A stretch of DNA of 39,425 nt from Stentor coeruleus (GCA_001970955.1 MPUH01000705.1:1-39425); one strand, 5' to 3'; shown: positions 9,788 through 21,777, counted from the stretch's first letter. Notes: generated from the sequence alone by a model not told the origin. Translations and numbers: made by a program.

Positions 9788-10519
9788 ATGGGTTGTGCGC
9801 AAACAATTACTAAACCAACAGAAGAAGAAGCTATAGTTCAAGCTGAACAAGTTCTAAATATGCATACTCAGAATTGTAGTCAATTAGATATAACATTTCG
9901 TAAATTTAGTCTTAATGGTAAACTTAATGCACTTCAATTTACGAGAGCTGCTAATTCATTAGGTGTTGTAACAAAAAACATTGGGAATTTTACTAGAGTA
10001 ACAACAACTTATAATCGTCTAAAGGATTACGATGGTAATTTCTTACTTATAAATTTGATAGTAATTGGAATACTTCTCGGTAAAGAATCAAAAGAAACTA
10101 AAGCACAAATTTTATATCAATGTATGGATAATGAGTTATTAGGTTATCTTTATTATCATCAAGTAAAAAACTTAATAGATTTATTAGCAAAACATAGTGT
10201 TGATACTTTAGGTGGTTTAGTTTGTGATGGTCAAAATCCTTATTCAAGCGAACTTAGAAATACTAAATACCTTTTTGATCTAAATAGTGTACGTAAGGAT
10301 GTTGTGGAAAAAATATCAGATTTTATTATGATTGGTTTAGAAAAAGTTAAGGAGGCTGATTTTATTGAAAGACTTGTGTTTTATTGTGAAGGGAGGATTT
10401 TGAGATCGACTGGTTTTAGGGAAATTTTATATTGCGAGTATATTGCCAGTATTCCTAAAAAACAATATATAAATAGTAGTGATGTGAGGAGAGCCTTTAG
10501 GAAAACTGTTTCTGAATAA
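9788..10519 (+). CDS. Small EF-hand-like protein with acylation-type MGC start
   Basis: 243 residues. It begins MGCAQT, a consensus N-myristoylation site (Gly2) with an adjacent cysteine suited to palmitoylation, so it is probably membrane-tethered. The body resembles degenerate paired EF-hands of the calcineurin-B/recoverin type: helix-loop stretches FRKFSLNGKLNALQF (~38-52), NRLKDYDGNFLLINLIVIG (~77-95) and LYQCMDNELLGYLYYHQVKNLI (~110-132). The loops lack the full set of acidic calcium ligands, so calcium binding is doubtful. Family assignment rests on pattern only. The last 100 residues match nothing I recognise. Stop TAA. Confidence 0.7.
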   Translation: MGCAQTITKPTEEEAIVQAEQVLNMHTQNCSQLDITFRKFSLNGKLNALQFTRAANSLGVVTKNIGNFTRVTTTYNRLKDYDGNFLLINLIVIGILLGKESKETKAQILYQCMDNELLGYLYYHQVKNLIDLLAKHSVDTLGGLVCDGQNPYSSELRNTKYLFDLNSVRKDVVEKISDFIMIGLEKVKEADFIERLVFYCEGRILRSTGFREILYCEYIASIPKKQYINSSDVRRAFRKTVSE

Positions 10520-11046
10520 TTCTAATTATTTTTCTTTAAGTTCTGAGCTTATAATCACTAGGATATGAGCTGGAGTATATATATTTTAGATATATATTAC
10601 CCCAATTTTAATATCACTCACACCAATTTCAAAATCAGTTTACCTTTCTTTAGTTGATTCTATACTAATCCTTTTAAAATCATTTTTTAATACATGTTTC
10701 TCTTCTTTTAAACCATATCTAAATTCACTATAACAAAAACAATATCATCTTCTTATCCCATATGCTTCATTATCAACAACACCTTCAACAAAAACTCTTT
10801 TTTTAATACATTTTTTTTCGCCTAACTGTCTATTACTATGAATTATAATCACATAAATTTTTAAAATCTTTTTAAAATCTTTTATTATAAATCATTCTTA
10901 TCCAATCCTACGTTTATTCTTTAAAGCTTTACATATTTAATTCTTTACAACCATAACCCAATTATTTCCACCCAATTTTATTAACCCTATGACAAATACT
11001 AGCAAGATTCAACAATAAAAAATTATAAATAATATCATTCACTATA
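10520..11046. other. Intergenic region
   Basis: 527 bp between two plus-strand genes. Very AT-rich, and A/C/T-rich in its second half as is usual before plus-strand genes here. No credible ORF or structured RNA seen. Confidence 0.5.
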
Positions 11047-11661
11047 ATGTCAGCAGTACATGAAAAAATAAAACTATATCTTGACACTCAGAAAATTAAC
11101 AGAAACAAAAACGAATTAAAACTTCCAGATGCAGTCTTTAGCTCTAGAACTTTTACTAGTAGTGCATCTCCAAGAAATAATATTTATTCAGTACGCAACA
11201 GCGTTAGAAGGTTATCCAATGGAAGACCGATTTATCCTTATCCTGGTTTGAGTATAGGCTATATTAAACTTGAGAAAAGACTTTCTACAAGCAAAAATCA
11301 TAACTTACCTGCGACTAATTATACACATTTTTTCTCAGATATGTACCTTAACTCAGAAAGTTTATCTTTTTCAAAAGAAGATAATTCATGTAGAATCATT
11401 TCAGATGAGCAAAATAATTACCATATACCTGCAAAAGTTGATTTTAGAAGGCTTAAAAGAAAGAGTTGGGCTGATCCTAAAAATAAAGAGGCTGATGTTA
11501 ATGCTATTACCAACATAGCAAGTCGTTCAGTTGGTAAAGCTTACAACAATGTATCAATTCGAAAAAAAGAACTCTTGCCACTTACAAAATTCAATTCTAA
11601 AAAAATAATTTCAGATTCTCTTAGTTTAAGGATAAGAGGAGTTTTGAAAACTTTTAAGTAA
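11047..11661 (+). CDS. Basic protein of unknown function
   Basis: 204 residues, ATG to TAA, not recognised. It is rich in Lys, Arg, Ser and Asn, with a low-complexity N-terminal third (SSRTFTSSASPRNNIYS, VRNSVRRLSNGRPIYPY). There are no transmembrane segments, signal peptide or metal-binding motif, and it is probably largely disordered. The A/C-rich upstream flank, uninterrupted frame and the codon usage of its neighbours support a real gene. It is the first of three unrecognised plus-strand genes in a row. Nothing shows that they work together. Confidence 0.6.
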   Translation: MSAVHEKIKLYLDTQKINRNKNELKLPDAVFSSRTFTSSASPRNNIYSVRNSVRRLSNGRPIYPYPGLSIGYIKLEKRLSTSKNHNLPATNYTHFFSDMYLNSESLSFSKEDNSCRIISDEQNNYHIPAKVDFRRLKRKSWADPKNKEADVNAITNIASRSVGKAYNNVSIRKKELLPLTKFNSKKIISDSLSLRIRGVLKTFK

Positions 11662-11851
11662 ATAATTAATATCCTAACAGTATTAAAAGTTTTAAACTTT
11701 CTTGTATCTTAATATTATATATTGATTAATCTTACAACATTTTTATAGAATCATAGCTTGACTAACTTATTCATAGCATTCTACTATTAAACCATATAAT
11801 GTATGAGAATATATCTAAAATTATAATTTTTATCAGGAAATCAATATATAA

Positions 11852-12238
11852 ATGAATTTTCCCATAATATCAGCTAGCCAAAATATTTTTGATGAAGCTA
11901 AATGTGATTTGAACTCGAAAATTGACGAAAAAGTAGAATTCAATGTTCCTTTTATTCGCCCACGTCGTTCAATAGGCCACAACAACGAATTCAAATATTT
12001 CGAAATTCCAGTGACCCCAAGTTCAGATCTCTTTTTACACCCAACAGAAAGCCCAGGTTACAAACAACTAAACCAACAGCTTTCTGAACTATATCGGAAA
12101 TTTGAGTTAGAAATAGAACCAGGTAGACTAAGTGAAGGTACAGAAAAAACAGTCAAAGTTAAAAATACAGCATGTTCATCTTTAATGCAACGACGAAATA
12201 AATCTCAAAAAAGTCTTAGGTGTCATAAGTTATACTAA
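11852..12238 (+). CDS. Small protein of unknown function
   Basis: 128 residues, ATG to TAA, not recognised. A mid-section RPRRSIGHNNEFKYFEIPVT is followed by a short amphipathic helix (KQLNQQLSELYRKFELEI, ~75-92) and a basic Ser/Arg/Lys tail. No signal peptide or membrane segment. It lies 190 bp after the previous gene. Its ordered amino acid composition favours a real gene, but its small size leaves doubt. Confidence 0.5.
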   Translation: MNFPIISASQNIFDEAKCDLNSKIDEKVEFNVPFIRPRRSIGHNNEFKYFEIPVTPSSDLFLHPTESPGYKQLNQQLSELYRKFELEIEPGRLSEGTEKTVKVKNTACSSLMQRRNKSQKSLRCHKLY

Positions 12239-12621
12239 CACAATTTTGTGAACTTTATATTAAAAACCATTAAATAAAAGATACAAACATCATAAAATTA
12301 TACTGGGTTTTAGAATAAAAATGACATACTCGTTTTATTCAATATATGCTTTTTGTGTTAAAAAAAATATACAAATGAGATTTTTTGTTTAGATAAAATG
12401 TTTATGGCCCTGTTACAAAGTGTGTGATTTTATATCAAAATTTTATAGGTTTTATTATAAAAATAAGCAAAATATTAACAATATATCATAAACTGAATAA
12501 ACCTTTCATATATTATCCTGAAAAATTTTTTATTGTATTTTCCACAATTTTTATATCCAATGCTAAAACTAGCAATCTTCATAGAAATCAAAATATTTTC
12601 ATCACATTTCTCAAATAATAA
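12239..12621. other. Intergenic region
   Basis: 383 bp between plus-strand genes. A 64-codon frame at 12424-12618 encodes a hydrophobic Ile/Phe/Tyr-rich peptide of the kind AT-rich DNA gives by chance, and I do not count it as a gene. Nothing else seen. Confidence 0.5.
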
Positions 12622-14052
12622 ATGAAATCACAAAGCCCTGTATCAAAATCAAAACAACTCCCAAAAGAAAAATCAACCCAGACCGAATTTTCAGTCCTAA
12701 ACTATGAGTATCAAATACGACAAAAAGATAAGAAAATCCTACAACTCCAAAAAGCTCTTCAAAAGTTCATATCCCCAACAACCAATCCTTATATATCAAC
12801 AGAGAAAAGTGTTAATGACAGTATAGAATCAGAGCATATTTCCCCATACTTTAACAACCAAAAAAATCTTTCATCAGAAGATTTTGAATCTTCCTTACAA
12901 GCTATAAAAAGCTTAAGGGCAAAAATTCCTTTAGATACTACAAATATTGAAGAAATTAATATGCTGGTCTCAGAAAATTCTAAATTTATCGTAGCCTCTG
13001 AACAAACAGATTCTAGTTATAAACTTCTTAATAAATCTCAAAAGAAAAATACACTTAAAGTTGTAAATGAAAATAAAGATTCAAAATCGAATTTAGTTAG
13101 ACAGTCGAAAAAAACTTTGAATACTAAGCCTAAGATGCAAAAACAGACTAGTATTATAACAGAACTTTTGTATCAGGATGATCAAGATAAAAACACTTGG
13201 AATTCTGTGATGAGTAAATTTAGGGAAGATCCTCAGTTACTAAGTAGAGTTCTACACCATTCAAAGAATAAAGAAGAGAATAAAACTAAAGGATCAATAT
13301 CAGCTGAACCAAATACAAAAAATAGAGTTAATTCGGTTTATAGAAATAAAAAACCGTCAAGAGAGCAGGAGTATGATACAAGACCAATTTCAGCATTTGC
13401 CAATAGGACTAAAAAAGTAAATCGGCCGATTACTGCTAAGATTAAAGATCCTGATTGGAGTAAATCTATATTAGACACTTATGTCGCTCAAAGAAAAACT
13501 GAATTCTCATCTTCAGACCAATCCATGCTCACAAGCCAAGAAGTTGAAGAACTACTTCAATGCAAAGTTTTTGATGGCCTAGACTTTTTATATGAAAAAG
13601 CTGTAAAAACATTAGAAAAACTCAAATATGAAATGATGATCCCACAAAGCTATATGATTATACCACCAAGGTCTAAAGAAAGCTTAGAAAAAATACTAGA
13701 AAATTGTTTTCAACTTTTCAAAGCTCGGGTTATGATAATAAAAATCCTACAACTTATTCATATGCGTGAGGATTGTTTATTAAAACTTATGGCTAGAGAA
13801 ATTAATATTGAAAAGGAATTCAGTAACCTTCAACGTTTAGGGAAGAAAATCATTCATATAATAATGTATTTAAAATGTATCAAATTTCCAATTGGAATTT
13901 TTGTGTATCTCGGTGAAGATTATACAGAAAAAATCCAAAAAGACCTTGAAAGTGTTGTATCAGTATATCCTGATTTAAGATATCTTGATTTTAATGAAAG
14001 GTTTAGTTATGATAATACAAGCCAAGGGTTTTATAAACCTAAGAAACTATGA
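12622..14052 (+). CDS. Protein of unknown function with N-terminal coiled coil
   Basis: 476 residues, not recognised. Residues ~25-50 form a short coiled coil (QIRQKDKKILQLQKALQKF). Residues ~60-280 are disordered and Lys/Ser/Asn-rich, with a Pro-containing pair RPISAF and RPITAKIKDPDW. Residues ~300-450 look like a compact helical domain (VEELLQCKVFDGLDFLYEKA, then KCIKFPIGIFVYLGEDYTEK). The stop is TGA at 14050-14052, followed by seven sense codons before TAA. TGA therefore probably acts as a stop here. The domain order, a disordered linker between a coiled coil and a helical C-terminus, suggests a cytoskeletal or ciliary scaffold, but this is a guess. Confidence 0.7.
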   Translation: MKSQSPVSKSKQLPKEKSTQTEFSVLNYEYQIRQKDKKILQLQKALQKFISPTTNPYISTEKSVNDSIESEHISPYFNNQKNLSSEDFESSLQAIKSLRAKIPLDTTNIEEINMLVSENSKFIVASEQTDSSYKLLNKSQKKNTLKVVNENKDSKSNLVRQSKKTLNTKPKMQKQTSIITELLYQDDQDKNTWNSVMSKFREDPQLLSRVLHHSKNKEENKTKGSISAEPNTKNRVNSVYRNKKPSREQEYDTRPISAFANRTKKVNRPITAKIKDPDWSKSILDTYVAQRKTEFSSSDQSMLTSQEVEELLQCKVFDGLDFLYEKAVKTLEKLKYEMMIPQSYMIIPPRSKESLEKILENCFQLFKARVMIIKILQLIHMREDCLLKLMAREINIEKEFSNLQRLGKKIIHIIMYLKCIKFPIGIFVYLGEDYTEKIQKDLESVVSVYPDLRYLDFNERFSYDNTSQGFYKPKKL

Positions 14053-14083
14053 ATATTTCTGATATATTTTTAAAGTAAGCATT

Positions 14084-17000
14084 TTAAGTATTTATACCTT
14101 TAAATTGAATAAGAAATTCTTTGTTTTTGTCTTTAAGAGCTTTGTTTTTTGTTTCTAGAATGGAAATTTGGGTTTGGTAGTGTTTTTGTTCTTGTTTTAT
14201 TCCTTCGAGTTCTTCTTCAAGTTTTTCATATTGGGTAACCAGTTTAACGTTTTCTTCTCGAATATGGATTTTTTCTGTGTTATCTTCATCTGATCGGATT
14301 TTAGCTTGTTTTCTTACTAGTTCCAAGTCTTTTGTCAATTTACCAATTTGCTTTTCAAAACTTTCTTTGCTGGCCTCATTGGATTTTCTTAAAAAATCCA
14401 CATTTTTGCTGAGCTCTTTTATACTGTTAAGCAAAGATTCCTTTTCTTTTACTACTTCACTAAACATTTTACGTGTTTCTTCAAGTTCATGAAGTTTAAA
14501 AGAAAATCCTGTTTTTTCTTGAAGAAGTGAGTTTATAAGCATATGATTTTCTTGATTTTTACCTTGTAATTCTTCAATTTCCTTCCTTAAAAGTTTTTCT
14601 TTTTCTATATATTCTACTATATTTTCTGTATTTTCCACTTTATTATCTTCTTGACTTGAAGATCTACTACATATTTGTGATGAGCATTTAGCTTGGATTT
14701 GTTTGGTTAATAAAAAATTTTCTTCTTTTAATATTTTATATTCATTTTCATTGTTTTTTAATTGATTTTGTAACTGAGTTTTCTGTAATTTTAAAACTTG
14801 GAGTTTGGAGTCTTTTTCTTTTAAATCTGACTCGTATTTAGAGCACTTTTGTGTAAGGTCTTGGAGGGATAAAAAATTTTCTATACGTAATTGTTGAAGT
14901 TCAGAATTTTTATATGCAGCTTCAGTTAAGTAGTTGTTAAGTTGTTGGGTTAATGATTCAAGTTCTTGTGATTTTTTGCATAGTTGGGATTGTAATAGGA
15001 TTAATTGGGTTTCGGATTCGTTTTGGGAATTGCTGAGTTTTGAATTACTTTGGAGAGACTCGATTGTTTCTTTGAGTTTTTGGTTTTCATCTTCAAAATA
15101 CTCTTTTTCTTTGACTAGGTTTANTGATTGTAATAGGATTAATTGGGTTTCGGATTCGTTTTGGGAATTGCTGAGTTTTGAATCACTTTGGAGAGATTCG
15201 ATTGTTTCTTTGAGTTTTTGGTTTTCATCTTCAAAATACTCTTTTTCTTTGACTAGGTTTATATTTTCTTCTTTAATAATCATAAGATCTTTTGATTGAG
15301 TTTCATGCTTGTGTCTAGCTTGTCGGAGATTTTCTTGTTCTTTTGACAGTAAGTTTTGCAGATGTTTTACTGATTGAGAAGTTTCTTGTTTAAGCCTTTC
15401 GTATTCCTCAACAAGTTTTTCAATCTTCCTTTCATTTTCTTCTTTGTCTATCATCCTCTCCATTTCAATAACTGAAATTTTTTCTATATAAAAAGCTTCA
15501 TTTTTCTTTAAGGTGTTAATATCTTCATCATTAGCTTTATATTCAATAACCAAACAAATTTCAGATATACTATTTACTGATGTATCTTGATTATTCTTAC
15601 TCATTAAAGCATAATTTTCTTCTCTAAGCATCTTAAGATCATCTTCTAAAGCTCTAATATTATTTTGAAGTTTTGTTTTTATCATATCCGCAGTTTTTAT
15701 TTGCGTTTCTTTCTCTTTAAGTTCTTTTTCGTTTTTCCTCAATTTTTCTTTTAATTCTATTATCCCTTGCTTTATATCTAATATTTTTTTCTCATAATCT
15801 TTAGTATTTTCATCTATATCCTTATCTTTTTCAGTAACTTCTTTGGTTTTTTGGGTTAATAGTTCTGTGAGTTTATCGATTTCTTGATTTTTTTCTATTA
15901 TAATATTTTGCATGTCAGAAATATGCTGAGTTTTGCTAGTAATTTGCCCTTGCAGAGCATTTTTAACAGTTTGGAGCTTGATTTCTAATTCATTTTTTAA
16001 TGTTTCACTAAATAAATCAGCTTTTTCAGTACTTTGGGAGTTGGTTTCATCAAGAAATTTGCTTAATTCCGCTAATTCTTTATTTAATGCTTCATTCATT
16101 TCCCCTAATTCTTCATTGCCCCTTATAAGATTAATATTTTCATCTTTTATTGCCGTAAGATCTTTAGACAAATCTTCATTTTTTTTACCAATAACCCTTT
16201 TTTCTTGTTGAAGATACTTGATTTCTTTATCTTTTTCTTGAATTTTTAGTTGAGATAAACGTGTTTGATTTTCAATTTGCCCTTCTAATTCAACAATTTT
16301 GCCACGGAGTTCAACTTCAAGATTTTTAAGCCTTTCAAGATCTTCGCTTTGACGATTTTCTACATAATCGCATTCAATATAAATCTGAAGCTGACTTTCT
16401 AAACTACTGATTTCCTTTTCTGAATTTTTTAGCCTAGATTCTAAGTCTTTTATTATCTGCATTAGTTTAGATTCACTCTTTTCATACTTTGCTATTTCTT
16501 CTTCTAAGCTTTGTTTCTTATATATAATCACAATTTCTAATTCTTCAATATCTTTGGATTTCTCCATATAATCAATTTTCATTAAAAGTGAATAGTTTTC
16601 TTCTTTAAGATCTTGGAGTTCTTGGTTTGTTTCTTTTGCATCTTTTTGTATTTTCTCTCTTTGCAACTCAAGGTNGAAGTGAATGGTTTTCTTCTTTAAG
16701 ATCTTGGAGTTCTTGGTTTGTTTCTTTTGCATCTTTTTGTATTTTCTCTCTTTGCAACTCAAGGTATTTGATTTTCCCTTCTTTTGATTTAACTTCAAGG
16801 TCGATTTTTTTTATTTGCTCTTTTAATGCGATAAGTTCTGATTTGGTTTGACAAAGCTGATGTTCTGATGTTTCAACTTGCAATTTCAATTCAGCAACTT
16901 CAAATTCTAATTTCCCAATATTTTCTATCAATTTTTTTTCAATATCATTAGCAGATTTCTTAGTCTCATTCAGTAAATCTTGAAGATTTCTAACTTGCCC

Positions 17001-20000
17001 TTCCTTATCCCTTAGTTCATTTTGTAAATTTTTAAAATCATTTTCTCGACCCTTATCCTCATTAATCGAGTTTTCAATACTGTCCATATTCAGTTCATCT
17101 ACATAATTATTAATCTCCATGTTTTCTGACTCAATTTTAATTAGTTTATCCTGTATCTCCTTATTAACCCTCACAAGTTCCTTATTTTCTTCACGCATTT
17201 GCTTATTCTCATCATTAATTTCCTCAATAAACTTAAGCAACTCACAAACCCTTTTAGTCATTTCTTTATTTTCCTGACTTTTATCATACAAAACCTTATT
17301 CATTTGTTTATTTTTATCTTCCAAACTCTGTATTGCCGCTAATAATTTTTTCTGATTATCAACAAGTTTAAGATTTTTCTCTACAATTTCTTCAGGTACA
17401 TAATCAATATGAATTTCTATATTTTCCTTCTCTTTAAGCAACTTTAACTCTTCTTCTAACATAAAAACTTTTATTTCAAGTTCTTGTTCCAGATTTTTTC
17501 TCTCAGATTTTTCATTATCAAAACTATCACTTATAATAATATCAGGTTCTTCATTTTGATCAGTTTTATTAGCATCTTCTAATTGTTTTAAAATCATAAA
17601 ATTTTCTTCTTTAAGTCTTTTTATATCATCTTCAAGATCTTTTATAGACTTTTGCAATTGAGATTTTTGGATATCAGCGAGTTTTAGTTTAGATTCAAGG
17701 GTTTTATTATTATTTTCTTCCCTGACGTATTTGTCTTTTAGTATATAAAAATCATCTTTTGATTGAGTTAGTTTTTTATCATAGTCTTCAGAAAGTGTAG
17801 AAAATTTTGCCTCTGATGAAGCTAAATCATAAGCTAAAGCTGAAAGTTCAGAATTTTTCCTAGAAAACAATTCTTGTAAAGTTGATAATTGGGTGTTCAC
17901 TTGCTTAAGTTCTGATTCTAATCTATTTATTTCTTGATCTTTTGAGATTAAATCATTTTGTATAGACTCGTTGTCGATATTAGAAGCTTCAATACTTTCC
18001 ATGTTCATTTCTTCAATTAATTTACTATATTCACTTTTTTCACCTTTAAGTTTTGTGTTATGGTCTTCGAGGTCTTTAATTTTTTCTATCAAAGCTCCGT
18101 TTTCATCTTTGATTGATACAATTTCACAAGTTAGGTTTTCAATGTTGTTTTGTAAATATCGGATCTCTCCTTTGTATTGCCTTTCTATTTCTAAAAACTG
18201 ATTTTCTAATTCTTCTTCAAAAGGTTTTAATATAGATGTTTGAGATAAAGGTATATATTCTATAGTAATTGATAGATTCTCTAAGTTGTCTACTGAGTCT
18301 TTATAATTTTGTAATAATTGAACTTGGTTATCAAGTTTATCAATTATTTGTAGTAAATTATCTTTATCTTCAGTTTTAGTATTTTGTGAATTTAAAGGAT
18401 AATATTCGATATTAATAGTAATATCTTCAGTTTTTGATATTTTTTCAGTTAATTGATATGCTAAAGATAGGTTTTCATTTTTAAGACTTGCTATGAGTTC
18501 TTCATATTTTTGGATTTTATCAAGATTTGCAGATATAAGTTTTGAATCTTGTCTTGAAAGCTTAATTTGCCCTTCAGTTTCTTTTAGTTTATTATTAAGT
18601 CCATCAATTTGTTGTTCTAATTTTATTATTGTTTTCTCGTATTTTTCTTTATCATCTACAAGTTTTACATTTTTGTACTGTATAACAACCTCAACAGTTT
18701 CCCGTTTCTGAAGTTCTTCAATGATCCTCTCATTTTCTTTTAGTTTTAAAACTAAATCTTCATTTTTAAAAACCTTTTCAGGACTTGTTTCTATAGTTCC
18801 AATATTTTTACCACTTTGATTATATTTATTTTCAATACTTATTGGACTTTTCCCTCTTAAAACATTTTTACCTTCATCTAAAAGATCTTTAATTTTCCCT
18901 TCAAGCAAAAACACTTGAGCTCTAAGTGTTGAAATTTCTAAATCCTTCCTTTCCATAACCCTTCTTAAATCCTTTCCTCCATTATCTTTATTTTCTTTAA
19001 AATCATTAATTTCCTTATTTTTCAATCTGATTTCTTCCTCTATTTTCATCTTAGCCATATTCAATTGTTCGATTTGATTATCTTTATTTCTTAATGATTC
19101 TTGATATGATTTAATAGTATTTTCTAAATTCCTAAGATTAAATTGAAGTTTTTTAATAACACTGTCTTTGTTTTGAATTTCATTTTCAAAGGTTTTACTT
19201 GTGTTATTATGTTCTTCAATATTTTTACTAGTTTGGTTTTTTTCTGATATAAAGTTTGAAAGAGTTTCTTTAGATCCAGTGAGTTGCCTTATAAGTTCAG
19301 TGTTTTCTTTTTTGATTTCTTCAATTTTTTTATTTAGTTCTATGTTTTTCTTGAGTAAACTAGATTTTTCTAATGATAAATCGCTTATCTCATTACTTTT
19401 TTTAAGTAAAGTTTGGAGATTTTCCTGGTCTTTTTCTAATGATTTTCTTTCCATCTTATCAACCATTTCTTTTAATTCTTTGTTTCTTGCTATGAGTTCA
19501 TCGATATTTTTTATAGACTCGCCATCGATATCATAACTAAATTCCTCTGTTCTCTCAGTTTTTATATTTGGAACTGAAATCAAATTCTGAATCTCAGCTG
19601 CGTGGATTTGCTCTTGGTCTAGCCATTTACATTCAAAATTTTCCCGTTCTTTCGATAGAAGAGCTTGTAAGGTTTCTATTATCCTGTTTCGTTCAGTAAC
19701 TTTTTTCTTAAGTTCTTCAATGATAATTGATTTCTCTTTTTCCTTTACTTTCTCTCTTTGGCTAAATGCTTTTTTCTTCCCTTCAAGCTCAATGACTAGG
19801 TTTTGATAGAATTTTTGAAGTTTTTCATTATCTTTTTGTAACAAATCAAATTTTGAGTTTAAGTCTGTGTTTATAGACTGTAGTTCAGTGTTTCGTTTTT
19901 TAGTTTTTTCAAGGGTTTCTGATAGCTCTGCAATTTGGTTAGAATAAACCCAACGATCTTCAAGTTCTGGTTGGTTTTTCGACCCTGATTTTCCTTTTGA

Positions 20001-21341
20001 CTGGCTTCGGCTTGGGCTTTTTAAGTTTTTCATTTCGTTTTCAATATTTTTTAGCTTTTCTATTTGAGACTCGTTTTCTTTTTTTAAGTAGTCATTTTCA
20101 GCTGTTACTAAGCTAAGTTTTTGTTCTAAATCAGATATTTGGGCTTTAAGTTTCATTGATAAGTCATCTTTTAAAGCTATTTCTGAAATCCTTGCGTTTT
20201 TTAAACTGTTTTCTAAAGATAACTCAAAGTCTTTTATGTATATTTCTGGGGCTGGGTTAAATGCAGGTGATCTTGTGCTAGAAGATGATTTTTTGTCTAT
20301 TATATCAGTTTTACGGCTTCTAGATCTTGAATCAGCTTTATTATGAACTTTTTCTTCTATCATTTCAGACATCCTTTCTGTAAATATTTTTGTGTTATCT
20401 TTTTCTTTTTTGATTTCTTTCTCAAGGCTAAGTATTCTCTGTTCTTTTTCTTCAAGCTGCTTTAAAAACTGATCATTATTCTGTTTTAGCTCAAAAACTT
20501 GTTTAGTCTTTTCTTTTATTCCTTCTTGTAATTTCTTTAAATACTCTTCCTTAAACCCAACATCATCCTGATCTTTCTTAACTTTTGTATGAAAACTAGT
20601 AAACTCCCTCTTATAAACCTCCAGTTTATTTTCCTGCTCCTTCAACAAATTCTTCAAATTCATTACATCCTTTTCACATTGTTGTTTGATTTTCATATTT
20701 TCTTGTATATAAAACTTTGTCTGTTCCTCATAATCCTTCGCTTTTTTCTGACATTCACTTAAAGCTTTTCCTTCTCTTTCACAAACATTCTCAATTTCTT
20801 TTTTACTCATACTTTTTATATTCACCAAATCCTTCATAGTTTTAAGATTTTCCATTTCTAGCTCACTAATACAATGTTTTTGATCTTTGATAATTTTTTC
20901 TAATTTACTTTGAGTCTCAATATAACTACTTCTAGTCATTTGAAGTTCTTTTTGACAATTATTAAGAATATCATTAAGCCTATGAATCTCTTTAGTCTCT
21001 GGGGTTTCATTAAGTTCAATTCTTTCTGAGCTTAATTTCGGTGGGCTTTTACTATTTGAAATGGTTGAATAAGGGGACCGATTTGGGGATTTTATAATAA
21101 ATTTCGCTTTTTCAATAACTTTATCTGACTTTGCTGGGCTTGATTTTATTGCTGGACCTTTTATCCGTTCTCTTGAACTTGATGGGGTAAAAACAAACGG
21201 CTGATTATGAGTTTTTACTGATGTGTCGCCTGAAATCTTGTTGGCTAAAGAACGACTGTCTAGGTAGTCTGAGAATTTTTGTAAATCCACTTTTGATGAT
21301 GAAGGGGGTAAAGCTCGATTTTTTATTGAGTTCGACCTCAT
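14084..21341 (-). CDS. Giant coiled-coil protein (~2,340 aa), one gene falsely split at two N bases
   Basis: Starts at ATG 21341 with a disordered Ser-rich head (~130 residues, MRSNSIKNRALPPSSS). It then runs almost entirely as coiled coil to a TAA at 14086-14084. As given, the frame breaks at the N at 16675, because a 91-nt overlap is present twice there. A second overlap of 138 nt at 15124-15261 adds 46 false codons. Counting one copy of each leaves one continuous frame of about 2,342 residues. Two short motifs recur along the rod: an LKEENxxL-type heptad element (about 12 times) and a beta-like I-x-I-x-Y element (about nine times). There is no motor, kinase or membrane domain. The size and design fit a filament-forming, basal-body or cortical fibre protein. 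The family is not identifiable from coiled coil alone. Confidence 0.9.
14987..15261. repeat. Direct repeat around the N at 15124 (assembly overlap)
   Basis: About 136 bp before the N recurs immediately after it, at an offset of 138 bp. There are two internal mismatches (near 15050-15065 versus 15188-15203). It lies inside the giant coiled-coil gene and keeps frame. Best read as two contig ends that were not merged. Confidence 0.85.
16585..16765. repeat. Direct repeat around the N at 16675 (assembly overlap)
   Basis: About 90 bp before the N recurs after it at an offset of 91 bp with one internal A/G mismatch, which swaps Tyr for His. The 91-nt offset is not a multiple of three, so it breaks the giant coiled-coil frame. 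Removing one copy restores it. Confidence 0.88.
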
Positions 21342-21777
21342 TTTTATATAAATTTTAAATTTTTACCCTAATGGATAGTATAAGTCTTGTTTAGTTTTTA
21401 ATATTTGGAAATTACTTGTGTTTTTTTTTTGCTGCATTTTTTATGTCCTTTTAAGGTTTTTTTGATGATTTTTTTTCGATTTTGACTATTTTACTCAGGT
21501 TTATTATTAGATTTTTTTTTCTAGTTTGGGAATTNTTGAAGATTGATATATTTGTATGATATTTCTTTGAGCTTATGCATTTTGTATTCCCTTGGGCGTT
21601 TATAAAAATTTTAGGAAAACTTTTGAGGTTAAAAATCTTGAATGCGAATAATTATTTTGTAGTTTTGATTGTTGGACTAAAGTATTATAAAGTTTAGGAT
21701 GATATAAAAGCTTTGACTTCTAAATACATATAAAAAATAACTCGATATTTGCTAAATAATTCAGATATATTAATAAT
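21342..21777. other. Divergent intergenic region with an N
   Basis: 436 bp between the starts of the giant coiled-coil gene (-) and SEC24 (+). The left half is T/G-rich with T-runs and an N at 21535, which unlike the others has no clear flanking duplication. No further gene seen. Confidence 0.5.

Noticed and set aside
12424-12618. 64-codon plus-strand ORF
   Set aside because: Hydrophobic Ile/Phe/Tyr-rich composition expected of random AT-rich DNA, and it lies wholly in the flank of the next gene.
14277-21341. Many plus-strand ORFs opposite the giant coiled-coil gene
   Set aside because: Antisense shadows: Ser/Phe/Leu-rich translations of Glu/Lys-rich coiled-coil codons.
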